From assembly GCA_001936135.1 (NCBI GenBank), contig CP012811.1, forward strand, positions 2,418,001 to 2,482,000: 64,000 bases of DNA, written 5' to 3'. The DNA is from Saccharomycopsis fibuligera x Saccharomycopsis cf. fibuligera (Eukaryota; Ascomycota; Saccharomycetes; Ascoideales; Saccharomycopsidaceae). Positions 32,742 through 42,518 of the stretch are shown here, in pieces. Within the stretch, counting starts at the first letter, position 1; every line of letters starts with the position of its first letter. The position numbers were made by a program, and so were the translations under genes. Below the pieces are notes generated by a model. That model had not been told where the DNA came from. It saw only the letters and a program-made list of their open reading frames with translations, and did not search any database.

Positions 32742-34868
32742 TTATCTGCCCTCGACACCCCTGATCCACTTCTTTGCAATCGCGTCTTTCAACCGTTTGC
32801 CTTCGCCCCAAATTCCAACTGACCAGAAATGGTTAGCACTTAGCTCAGGCGCATGCTGTTGTCTCTCATTCACACCAATCCCAGCATATGTGTTATTTTC
32901 AATGTCACTGAGGAGCTCCTTTTCACTACTGTTGTTACTTGCTTCCCAAACCCTCAACTTTTCACTGACTGGCAGCCATTGTTTCATGGTTCGCCATTGT
33001 TGGCTCTTGGTCATTTCTTCTACTCGACTCACTGCTCTCCTGTAAGCAAAATTCTCATCTTCGCCAGTGAAACGTTTTGTATTTGTAAAGTTGATTTCTT
33101 CTTTGCTAATGCTGTTGGCTCTAGCTGCTTGACCGTGCTTGTCACCCTTGCTTTCGTCGCTGGCAAGCTGCTCATGTTGATCGCGGTAAGCATTACTACC
33201 ATCATCATATGTAGACACATTAGGACGATACGGAGCAATAAGGTCAAGTTGAGTTTTGGAGTACATTTCCTCCACTTGCACTTGGTCAATATTTGGCGTG
33301 GCGTCGTCAGTGAAAACAGCAGATATTTTTCCATTATTAGTAGCACCAGCAGCGCCAATAGCAGAAGCACCATTTCCATCTGGAAAGAATAATTCATCTA
33401 AAGGAGCAGCCACTCGAACAACCAATTGACATCTTGACTCATATAACGCATCGAGTAAAGTAATGAATCTTCTTGCTTCACTCTTCATGTTGATTTTGAA
33501 AACAGGGACATTATCAATAATAAATGTGTGGTATTTTGAGGCCAAAGAGATATAATCTGCTGGCCCATAAAGGCCTTTGCAAATATAGTCGAAGTCAAAT
33601 TTAGCGATGCCGTTGTGATGCCATGGAATTACAACCTCGCGGCCATATACCACAATACGATCTTCTTTACTTTTGTCATTATCTTCAAGTTCAATATCAT
33701 TGTCAATGACACTGTTTACTGCTCTTTGCCAATCTTCTCCATGGCTTTTGTTATCCCTTTTCACCACCACTCTCGATATTACCACATTGTTTCCTTCTTG
33801 GCTCAATATTTTTCGATAATCATTCTCACTTTGCATATCCAACGTATTGCATCTTTTTTGTAAAACCGTTAGAAACCCTCTAAACTCCAATTTTCTAAAA
33901 TCAGTAGCATACAAATCCTCAGGCATTCTATTAGAAGTGGCCACAAGCACGCCGCCTAATCTGAAGAAATAACTAAACAACAATTTAATTATTTTGGCCG
34001 CTGCGATATCCGGCAATGCAAACTCATCCAACATTAGCACGGTATTTTGTGAAAGCAAAGTCAGAGCAACTTCAAATAGTACTACTTCGTTTTCAAATCC
34101 AAGCATTGGGTGTGCTTGGTTGCTTTGTCTTGTGCTTGTTAAATTCCGTCTTTGTTGAATTAAATTGATCTGATTGTATACCCAAAGCATGAAATTATGA
34201 TAATGCCAACGGCCCTTTGAAGCGTATGGTAAAGATGTGGCAAACATGTCCATCAACATGGACTTGCCACAGCCCACTTCACCATTCAAGAGAAATCCTC
34301 GTGGAGCATTTAAGGTGTCGAGTTCTTCATCATTATCTAATACTTTGACAAGCTTTTTGGAAGCACGGCGCTTAGCTGCGTTACGAAGCCATTCTGGTTT
34401 GAAGTTGTCCGCGGTTGCGTAATAACTGCTGGCTCGACTATGGTGAGAAGGGGTTTGATATTTTGATTCAAGCTGTCTAATTATCCGACGAAGCTCAACC
34501 TCGGCTTTTTTTGGCGGGGTATAGTCTCGAAGTCTATAATATAAGCTTTGGAACTCTTTAGCAGCGCGAAACTGAGCAGCATCACCTTTGAGATAGCCTT
34601 GGGCTACTTGGGATTGATAAATGAGAAGTGGGTCAGTGACGGTGAGGAAGGCGCTGGAAGTGCCAGTTGGGGACTGGTCATTGGAAGCATACGAGAGATG
34701 GGTCAGCGTATGTATGTTTTTTCTTTGTTGGATCAAAACAGTTAGCAGTGTCCTCGGTGTCTGTGTTACTGGTATTGGTTTTGCCAAAGTAGTAGTAGAT
34801 GTGGCATATTTGGAGCCGGAGATGATTGCTTGACGATGAAGCCGACAAGCCCGCGATGCGCTGTACAT
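32742..34868 (-). CDS. AFG1: Afg1/LACE1-family mitochondrial AAA-type ATPase
   Basis: It probably acts in the mitochondrial inner membrane in turnover or assembly of respiratory-chain subunits, as its family does. The 708 residues begin with an Arg/Ser/Thr-rich presequence-like stretch. The Walker A motif GEVGCGKS is at 196-203, the family motif WHYHNFMLWV near 221-230, Walker B VLMLDEF at 277-283 and the sensor ATSNR at 310-314. It is followed by EDLY and the family tail DYRKIL. It is about 200 residues longer than S. cerevisiae Afg1 because of a long C-terminal region with inserts of Gly/Ala and charged residues (about 33100-33400). Some family residues near the sensor differ, so it could be a divergent paralogue. 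The ATG at 34868 starts the presequence. Confidence 0.85.
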   Translation of the reverse strand: MYSASRACRLHRQAIISGSKYATSTTTLAKPIPVTQTPRTLLTVLIQQRKNIHTLTHLSYASNDQSPTGTSSAFLTVTDPLLIYQSQVAQGYLKGDAAQFRAAKEFQSLYYRLRDYTPPKKAEVELRRIIRQLESKYQTPSHHSRASSYYATADNFKPEWLRNAAKRRASKKLVKVLDNDEELDTLNAPRGFLLNGEVGCGKSMLMDMFATSLPYASKGRWHYHNFMLWVYNQINLIQQRRNLTSTRQSNQAHPMLGFENEVVLFEVALTLLSQNTVLMLDEFALPDIAAAKIIKLLFSYFFRLGGVLVATSNRMPEDLYATDFRKLEFRGFLTVLQKRCNTLDMQSENDYRKILSQEGNNVVISRVVVKRDNKSHGEDWQRAVNSVIDNDIELEDNDKSKEDRIVVYGREVVIPWHHNGIAKFDFDYICKGLYGPADYISLASKYHTFIIDNVPVFKINMKSEARRFITLLDALYESRCQLVVRVAAPLDELFFPDGNGASAIGAAGATNNGKISAVFTDDATPNIDQVQVEEMYSKTQLDLIAPYRPNVSTYDDGSNAYRDQHEQLASDESKGDKHGQAARANSISKEEINFTNTKRFTGEDENFAYRRAVSRVEEMTKSQQWRTMKQWLPVSEKLRVWEASNNSSEKELLSDIENNTYAGIGVNERQQHAPELSANHFWSVGIWGEGKRLKDAIAKKWIRGVEGR

Positions 34869-35799
34869 GATGAGCCAGGAGAAAGCAGTATGAGTTTTGT
34901 GTTGTGTATTCTGATATTAGCTCCAAAGAAGTAGAAAGCTAGTTTACTAGCAAGCAACCTTTTTATCTTTGACTCTCTTTGGTATTTCACCAAATGATCT
35001 TCGATGATAAAGTACACCGAGCAGCCAAGAACAAAAAGAAAACTCCGCCAGCCAGAATTTTATTGTTTTAAGCAAACCTCGACCGAGGGTGCAGAATAAC
35101 TAAATTGAGCTGAGCTGAGCTGAGGATTAGGGTTCGAGCTGACGCTACTTCGCTCATGATAAATCAAACCCGGGTGTTTCTGTTGAACACGTATATGCTA
35201 ATACAGATCAAAGCAAAATAGACAAATAGAGCAAAGAGTGTTTGAACAGAACTATTTGACCTTCCACGCTGATGCTGAACCCCTCGAAAAAGAATAATGA
35301 GTAATTTAAATGCGGGTCCGTTTTATCAAAGTTATAATGTCTAAACCTGCCTAAAAACAGCGCTCCCTTCAAAATAAACTAATAGTGTTGAAGAACACGA
35401 ACAGAAGTGTTGACGTTTTTACAAGAACGACAATATATGGCAAGGTGATCAAGGCTTGTGTTTTGCCGTAACACTGCAGAATCTTTGTTTTTTTGTTGTT
35501 TTTTTTTTCTTTCTTTCTTTTTGGCATATATCGTTATGGAAATTGCAAGATCAAAGACGGCGGCATTCCTCTCTCTTAAACATATCCTTTCAGATTACAA
35601 AGGATGGTTAGATTTAAACATATGAAATACGTTCTCAATACTCTGCTTATCATTATATATAGCTCATAGCCCGTCTTACATCCATAACGGATACGCCATC
35701 TTTATCTACCACCCAATCCTATAAAAAACAAAGCACGATTAAATCATCTGTATTTCCTATATTATAGTCTCTATTTACACGAAATCAATGACCACCGCC
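34869..35799. other. Spacer between AFG1 promoter and RSM7 3' end
   Basis: Contains a GAGCT direct repeat (about 35106-35122) and a T/C-rich tract at about 35487-35522. The stretch GGTTCGAGC near 35131 is not part of a tRNA. No gene is seen. Confidence 0.6.
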
Positions 35800-36705
35800 T
35801 TACAACTTGATATAGGCTCTGTAACTCATAGCATCCTTATGCATTTGAGCTCTTTTAGCGAAACCGTTAGAGTTTCCATTATATGCAGCAATCAATTCTT
35901 CACCCAATCTAACCGAAAAGCTGCTAGCTTGTCTTTTGCTAGCCCCATCAAGAATCCAGCTGAATGCGGTTCTAAGTCTTTGACGACGTCCCAAAGGCAC
36001 AGGAATCATTGTAGACTTGGCAGTACGGTTCTTGAAAGTCTTCACCACCATTAATGGAGCCATTTGTTCCAAAATGTCCTTGAGCACCACCACTGGATCT
36101 TTACGCAATTGTAATTTCACCACATACAAAGCTCTAGCTAACAATTTTTCTGCTCTTGCCTTTTTACCATGCTTCATGATCAAGTTGGTGCAATGTTCGA
36201 GAACCTCGTCCTTAGGCAATGGGATCTGCTTATTGGCAAGCTCAGAGAGCTCAGAGAGTTGTTCTTCAGTTGGTTTGAATTCACGGTATGGCATTGTGGC
36301 AATGTCCACTCTGTTTTCACCCGGGGCAGCAAGAGAAATTTCTGGATTGTATGGGCTGTTTGGGTTACTGAATTCAGTACGAAGCTCTTTGATGGCAGTC
36401 AACCATTCTTCAATGTCTTCATCAATATTGTCTTGCTCTGCTGCCACAGCGTCGCTTTTAGAAAATTGTGCTTGTTGTTGTTGCTGTTGCTGTTGCTGTT
36501 CTTGTAATGAAGATTGTGATATGTGTTCTGGCTGTTGTTGCTGTTGATGCTGCTGCACCGTGGTGCTGAAGAGTCTCTGGCATAGTATCACTGGACGCAC
36601 CATATGTTGTTGGGAAAGCTGCTGCTGAGACTGCTGCTGGATAGCAGGAGCCACCAACGCTCTTCTGGTAGCGGTCTGGAGGGCTTTAGCAAATCTTGGG
36701 AACAT
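35800..36705 (-). CDS. RSM7: Mitochondrial small-subunit ribosomal protein uS7m
   Basis: This is the mitochondrial homologue of bacterial S7, which binds the 3' major domain of small-subunit rRNA and nucleates head assembly. The 301 residues begin with a presequence (MFPRFAKALQTATRRALVAP). Three Gln-rich runs follow (about 36469-36660). The S7 domain occupies the C-terminal ~150 residues, with NLIMKHGKKARAEKLLARAL, PLGRRQRLRTAFSWILDGAS and the terminal FAKRAQMHKDAMSYRAY. The Gln-rich N-terminal extension is unusual for a ribosomal protein and probably lies on the solvent side or is partly removed on import. The ATG at 36705 begins the presequence. It is divergent from PSY4. Confidence 0.9.
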   Translation of the reverse strand: MFPRFAKALQTATRRALVAPAIQQQSQQQLSQQHMVRPVILCQRLFSTTVQQHQQQQQPEHISQSSLQEQQQQQQQQQAQFSKSDAVAAEQDNIDEDIEEWLTAIKELRTEFSNPNSPYNPEISLAAPGENRVDIATMPYREFKPTEEQLSELSELANKQIPLPKDEVLEHCTNLIMKHGKKARAEKLLARALYVVKLQLRKDPVVVLKDILEQMAPLMVVKTFKNRTAKSTMIPVPLGRRQRLRTAFSWILDGASKRQASSFSVRLGEELIAAYNGNSNGFAKRAQMHKDAMSYRAYIKL

Positions 36706-37054
36706 AATGTGCTGGTTTGGCTGTGGGTCCCTATAGTATTATACAGTGCACAATATTCACACAGTATACAATTACTCGCTCACTCACTCACTCGCTCACT
36801 AGCATTCCACCGCATTTTTCAACCAAATCAATTTAAAAAAAAAAAAAACGACAAATTTTTTTGTTCTTTTTTCGTGATGTGAAATATCTCTCAGGGGGTA
36901 CCCGGCTTGTTTAGCGCGCCAGAGTACGCCGCCAGGCTGGAATTTAAACATGGGCGCGTTCTTTGCAACATCACTGGCGATGACGATGGCAAGGACCAGC
37001 TAGGATGGATATACGTGGAGAGACAGCAGCCATAGACGCCGCCTGAACAGAACC
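36706..37054. promoter_or_regulatory. Divergent promoter region of RSM7 and PSY4
   Basis: A 349-bp region between two ATGs. It has an ACTC/GCTC-type repeat at about 36772-36799 and an A run at about 36836-36848. No gene is seen. Confidence 0.6.
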
Positions 37055-38560
37055 ATGGAAGACTACCAGATCAACTACCAGGAGTGTGCGTATTTTGCTT
37101 GTTTTCCAATTTGGCTTTTTTTTTTTCTGTTGTATATCTTCGCTTGAACCCGCCAACTTTCTAGATCCAATTGAGTAGAAATACTAACAATCCAGCTAGA
37201 TAACGCGGCAATAGAGAAGATACTAGCCGACAAGACATACAATCCAGACCATCATAGTCAACTTCCCTGGCACAGGCTTCGTGGCTACATCATCAGACGA
37301 ATATTTGATATTTTAAAAACTGAGTTCTCTCAGCCCATCCATTCATTCCGCATCCGCAATCCATTTCTTTCATCATCAACGAGCGCTATCAGCAACAATA
37401 ACAATGGCGGCAATGACCATAATGGGGATGACAAACCGCAGAGCGGCCAAATGGAAACAGCAGCACAAATGGCGGCTCGTTTGGGGCAGTATTTGGAAGC
37501 CCAGTTTCCCAAATCGCCTCCTTTTACAATTTATCGAATAGCAGAGTTATTAAGCGCCCCGGTACGATATTGCAAGGACACTGAACCTCATAAATGGCTA
37601 GCGGCATTAGAACTGGTTATTTGGGTGCAGTCGGCAATAAATGAGTTTCCTCCGGTAATTGTGATGGGCGGCGATGGCGATAATGCTGGTAGTAATACTG
37701 AAAACGATACAGGAGGTAAAGATCGTCGTAATGGAGTTTACGATAGCAATGCAAAACGTGAAAACAACAGCACCGGCACCAGCACCAGCGGTGGGGGTGA
37801 CACCGGCCCACAGACAATTGAAATGGAAGAAATTTCTTGGATCACCGAAGAGCATCTCCGTCAAATTGAGCTAGATCAGCACCGTGAGCATGAGGAAGAA
37901 GAAGAAGAGGGGGAGGAGGAGCATTTTGAGGAACTCAAAAATGAGAATGCTATTGAGTACGAGAAAACTACGGATGTTGATTCCTTAGCAACCCACACGG
38001 TTGCTGGTGCTGATAGTTATCGCAGTGGTAATGAGACGGCTGAGGCTATCACCGCCCGCGACACTGGAGCAGAACCACCGGCACTAGCAAAAGAGGACAG
38101 TGGTAACGAAAAGAGTATCCCAACTACTAGCAGCAGCAGCAGCAGCAGCAGCAGCGCAAATAGTGCAGGCAAGCAAAGTGTAGACGACGCGGCGGTCCAG
38201 GGAGCTAACCCTGATGACAAGGCACACAGTGGACATGAAGCAAGTGAGCAGAAGAAGAAGAAGAAGAAGCGAACGCCGCCAAGCAGTGACGGCCAGACAC
38301 TAGTCTCCTCCTCCCAGGAGCTTGGGCATAGCGGCGCACAAGATGATGCCAACATGAGCGCCGATGAGAGGCTGGAGACGCATGACAACAAAAATAAAAG
38401 CCATAATGATGAGTCGCAAAACAGGGGCGAAGAGGTAGATGCGGGTACAAGACAGCGACAGGAAGAAGAAGAAAAAGAAGAAGAAGAAGAAGAGGAGAAT
38501 GACGAAACGGTGGCGAATAGGTCGGTGGAGGACGTTGATATGGTTGATCTGACAGATTAG
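37055..38560 (+). CDS. PSY4: Protein phosphatase 4 regulatory subunit 2 (Psy4), two exons
   Basis: It is the regulatory subunit of the Pph3 phosphatase complex, which reverses DNA-damage checkpoint phosphorylation. Exon 1 is 37055-37085 (MEDYQINYQE plus one base). The intron is 37086-37199, with donor GTGCGT, a perfect TACTAAC and acceptor CTAG. Exon 2 is 37200-38560, and together they encode 463 residues. Exon 2 opens with NAAIEKIL and LPWHRLRGYIIRRIFDILK, the conserved PP4R2 start. After a Ser/Asn-rich insert comes FTIYRIAELLSAPVRYC (about 37525-37575) and KWLAALELVIWVQS. Everything after about residue 200 is acidic and low-complexity (Glu, Ser, Asp), ending in an Asp-rich DVDMVDLTD. The internal ATG at 37451 would lose the first conserved helix. 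The donor is not the common GTATGT, so the exon 1 junction is less sure. Confidence 0.82.
37086..37199 (+). other. PSY4 intron (114 nt)
   Basis: Donor GTGCGT, branch TACTAAC at about 37182-37188, acceptor CTAG at 37196-37199. It is the only nearby donor/acceptor pair I found that joins the ATG at 37055 in frame to the conserved PP4R2 helix. Confidence 0.7.
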
Positions 38561-38571
38561 GACCCCCTGTG

Positions 38572-38602
38572 AGCTAGCTAGCTAGCTAGCTAGCTAGCTA
38601 GC
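38572..38602. repeat. (GCTA)n self-complementary microsatellite plus 13-bp direct repeat
   Basis: 31 bp of perfect GCTA repeat, self-complementary on both strands, lies 12 bp after the PSY4 stop. Two copies of AACAATGTTGGC (38603-38614, 38616-38627) follow at once. It sits between convergent PSY4 and APE2, where a hairpin could aid transcript ending. That role is inferred. Confidence 0.85.
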
Positions 38603-38857
38603 AACAATGTTGGCAAACAATGTTGGCGACAATTTTCGGGGATGAACCTTCAAAGCGGCACAACAACTTTTGCTCTGTACTTGTTGGTGAATGCGTTACC
38701 AAAACCATCTGTCCTGCCTGTCTCCAGGAGAATTGGTCCAAAAAGAAGAGAGAGAGAAAAAAAAAAGAAAACGATATTATTAAAGTAATTACTATATTTA
38801 CAACAATTATATATATATATTTTTTATTTTATTTTATTTATTTTTAGCAGCCGCCGC

Positions 38858-41459
38858 TCATTGGTAGCCATTCTCCTTCAACCAGTCGGCAACCTTTTCG
38901 CCATCACGTTGCAACCAGCCGTACTTACTCTCCAAGGTGTCCAAAGCCTGTTCCAAGTTCTTGTCGAACCCGGTCAACTCCTTGCCCTTGAAGAACTCGC
39001 CTATTTCTTCTCTTGCTCCCTTGACCAAGTAGCCCGAGGTGGACAACACGACAATGTTACCGAGCATGTTCAATGATGGAGGGTATCTTTCCACCAAGAG
39101 GCTCCAGTTTGCTTGAAGCCACTTCCACAAGGCAAACACCCCGGCCTTGTGGGTGCGGAGACCTTGCAATGGGATGTAAATGTCCTGCGGCTTGACGGTG
39201 TTGGTGTCCAAGGCGAGCTCCAAAGTTCTAGCAACGAGCTTCTCGTCCTTGAAGACACCCAAGCTACGCAACGCTAAGAGCTTTTCGTCCAAGGAGCTTG
39301 GGTTGTGGTAAATGTTCAAGATTTGGTCGTACTCCTTTTCGCCGCCGTCGCGGGCCACGGCGCTAAAGATTGAGGCTTTGATGTTTGGGTTGATTGCTTG
39401 GGCGTCGCCATTCACAAACTTGTCGAATTTTGATTTGATGTCGTTCTTGACGATTGGATCGTTGCTGGAAACTGCAGCGGCAAACAAGGTGGCCTTCAAT
39501 CTTTGGTCCAAGATGGCTTCGCTGGAAGCGAATTCCCAGCCAAGAGACTTGATCTTGTTGCTAATGAGTTTGCGGGTGAGTTTCTTGAGGGCCTCGTCAG
39601 CAGCATCGGATTGGAATTTCCAAACAGCGCGCAATTCACCAAGGCTTCCCAAGATGCTGTCCCAGACAATATAGTCGTTTTCGTTAGTCCAGTTGGAAAT
39701 CAAGTTGAGGAAGTTTGTGGAAGAGTGGTACCCGCTAACTGCTAAGGAGAAAGCGTCGTCAACCAAGTGGGTTCTATCCTGAATGGAAAGCAAGCCCTTG
39801 TTGCCGGCTTCGCCCAACTTGGTCCATCTCTCTGGGGTGTACAACGTTCTGTAGAAACCGTAAGCGTCAGCGTTGATCTTGTAGAACGATGGGTCCTGGA
39901 CAGTGATGGTGCGTTCTCTAGTTTCCAAACGCAATTCGTGGTCAACGACGCCTTTGTCGGTTTTCAAGTTGAGGAAGACCGGGTACAAGGTTTTGTCTTC
40001 TTCAGGCTTGACGTCACCAGTGGACAAGAATCTGTTTTGCTTCAAGGTAATTTCGTTGCCGTTTTCGGTAACGGAAATCACTGGATAGCCAACGTTTTTA
40101 GTCCAAATGTCCATGACCTTCAACACGTCTTTGCCGCTAGCCTCGGTCAAAGCAGCCCACAAGTCTGAAGTTTCAGCATTGCCAAACTTGTGTTTCTTCA
40201 AGTAGCTGGAAACGCCCTTGAGGAACGTGTCCTTGCCCAACCAGTGAGCAATCATTCTGAGCAAGGAAGAGCCTTTCGAGTAGGAAATGGCGTCGAAAAT
40301 TTGGTTGATTTCAGCGGCTTTCTTGACCGGGACCTCGATTGGATGGGAGGATCTAAGACCGTCCAATCTGAAGGCACTGGACAATGTATCTGCTTCAAAG
40401 TTCTGGAAAATGAAGGACTCGTCGCCGTGGTTTTCAGACTCAAACACCATGTAGGAGCAGTAAGTGGCGTACGATTCATTAAGCCACAAGTCGTTCCACC
40501 ACTTCATGGTGACCAAGTTGCCGAACCACTGGTGGGCCAACTCGTGCTGGACCACTTCGGAGACTCTCAACTTTCTGGCCAAGGAGGCGGTATTTTCGTC
40601 AATGAGCAAGTCAACGGTACGGTAGGTGATCAAGGACAAGTTTTCCATGGCGCCGGCGGAGAAATCGTGGATGGCGACCATGTTCATGTGGGGCAAGTAG
40701 TATTCGATGTCAAAGGCGCTGGCAAAGAACTTGAGGGTCTTTGCGGCAAGAGCAGCGGAGAACTGGCCCTGCTGTTCGAGGCCAGGGGTGGTGTAGACTC
40801 TGACTGGGATCTTGTAGTCGTTGTTTTCCACGTAGCGCAAGTCACCAACGATGAAGGCGACAAGATAGGTGGACAACTTTGGGGTTGGGTGGAAAGTGAC
40901 GGCCTTCTTTTTGCCGTCGTGGAGCAACTTTTCTTCTTTTGGCAACATGTTGGCCAAGGTGGTGAGATCCTTGTCAGCAATCAAAGTGACTTCAAACACG
41001 GACTTGAGCAAAGGCTCGTCGAAGGAAGGGAATGCACGGCGAGCGTCGGTGGCTTCGAACTGGGTGGTGGCCAAGTATTTGGTGTTGCCATTGTCGTCCT
41101 TGTAGGAGGATCTGTAGAAGCCGGCCATCTGGTCATTCAAGATACCGACATAGTCGATTTCAATGGTGGCATGGGTGCCTTGCTTGAGCTCCTTTGCGGC
41201 GGTGAATTTGATTTCCTGTCTTTTTTCATCGTGCTCGGTGCTGGAGACTGGGCTGCCATTGATCTTGGCGGACTTGACGTCGATTTCGAGGATGTTCAAA
41301 GTGACCGAGTTGGAGGTTTCCCTGACGTCCAAGTCGATTTTGACGGTACCGTTGAAGGTGAAGTTGGTGAAGTCGGGTTCAAGGGTGACGTAGTACTTGT
41401 CAGGGTAGACATTGGTTGGAAGGATTTCGCGGTCAGTGCTGAATTGTTAGTAAGGGGAG

Positions 41460-41494
<35 letters not shown>

Positions 41495-41855
41495 AAATAA
41501 TTGCCACTGGAGATACATACCTAGAGGAAGCAACAGAGGACATTGTGGAAGCTAAGCGCAGATGGAGTGCAGGGGAGAAGGATGGAGAACGAGGCAAGCG
41601 AGCGGTGGATCTGAGCTTTGCTCTTTGAGAGGAATTGGAAAAGGGGAGGTGGAGGATTTTGTTGTTGTGGGAAGGGGAAAGGGCGGTATAAGTATTAGCG
41701 GAAGCAGAGGAAGAAGGGAGACTAAGAGAAGAGGAAGCGGCTGTGTGGAGGGAGGAGGAGGAGGAGGAGGAGGAATGGGCGTGGGCGAGAGAGCTGGAGC
41801 GGGAAGCACAGAGAATGCGGGTCAGGTGGGCTGCGCGGGTAGCTTTGGCGAGCAT
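38858..41855 (-). CDS. APE2: M1-family zinc aminopeptidase (Ape2/Aap1), two exons
   Basis: It removes N-terminal residues, mostly neutral or basic, from peptides. Exon 1 is 41855-41521, the intron is 41520-41439 (GTATGT donor, ACTAAC, TTCAG) and exon 2 is 41438-38858, together 971 residues. The junction reads MSSVASSR from exon 1 into STDREILPTNVYP, the usual start of the catalytic chain (the Arg belongs to the unspliced reading). The substrate motif GAMEN is at residues 374-378 (about 40722-40736). The zinc motif HELAH is at 410-414 (about 40614-40628), with the second-helix Glu 19 residues further on in WLNESYATY. ATG 41855 adds a 104-residue Arg/Ser/Ala-rich leader like a mitochondrial presequence. 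ATG 41543 skips it. It is convergent with PSY4. APE2 versus AAP1 cannot be settled by eye. Confidence 0.92.
41439..41520 (-). other. APE2 intron with (TTTC)n microsatellite
   Basis: An 82-nt intron with donor GTATGT at 41520-41515 and acceptor TTCAG ending at 41439. The middle (about 41457-41496) is nearly pure TTTC repeat in the sense direction, which could serve as the polypyrimidine tract. The ACTAAC lies just before the acceptor. Confidence 0.85.
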
Positions 41856-42195
41856 TCTGAGAGAGAGAAGAGAGAAGAGAGAAGAGAGAGAGATTAGTAG
41901 TTGTAGTTGTAGTTGGTGTAATTGTTGTAGTTGGTGATGGTGATGGTGAATGTCTGTTGTTCAGTGTCAGTGTCAGTGTCCAAGCGGTTGTTGTGCTGGT
42001 TGTTGTTGTACTGGTTGCACTGGTTGCACTGGTCGCTAAACTTATTGTTTCTATTGCAACGACTTTGTATTTTTCAAATTTTCATTTTCATTCAAAATCT
42101 TTTCTTTCTCTCTTTGCTGTTCTACGTTTACTTTACTCTTTACTTTACTCTTTACTCTTTACTCGTTACTTTACTCGTTACTGCTCACCGTAGTG

Positions 42196-42228
<33 letters not shown>

Positions 42229-42518
42229 GATACACATCTCCATCACCACTTGTGTCCCCACCAATCTCTATACACACATCCACTCTCTTCGCTTCTCTTC
42301 TCTTCTCTCTCGCCCATCTCGGTCACTGCGCCAGTGCCTTCTGCCCGCACGGCGCTTGCCGTCTGGAATACTTGCTGTTTACAGCGCTTTGCCTCTTCAT
42401 TCCATTCACTTCCATTCTAAACTCCCGGTAAGCAAGCACACTACACTGCTCTACACTACACTATACTATATCTCCACAGTGCGTCGTATTCTATCATATA
42501 CTCATATACTCATATATC
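41856..42518. other. Spacer between APE2 promoter and RRP45 3' end
   Basis: Rich in simple repeats: AGAGA near 41859-41893, GTTGTAGTT repeats near 41897-41930, TGTCAG repeats near 41961-41983, TTTACTC repeats near 42125-42185 and (CT)n at about 42200-42226. No gene is seen. Confidence 0.65.

Noticed and set aside
35128-35142. GGTTCGAGC, possible tRNA T-loop
   Set aside because: The remaining tRNA arms cannot be formed from the flanks.
38017-38391. Ser/Cys/Leu-rich minus ORF in PSY4
   Set aside because: Antisense shadow of an acidic low-complexity coding region.
40190-41500. 436-codon plus-strand ORF opposite APE2
   Set aside because: Gly/Val-rich shadow of the antisense strand of a conserved M1 peptidase; the minus strand is clearly coding.
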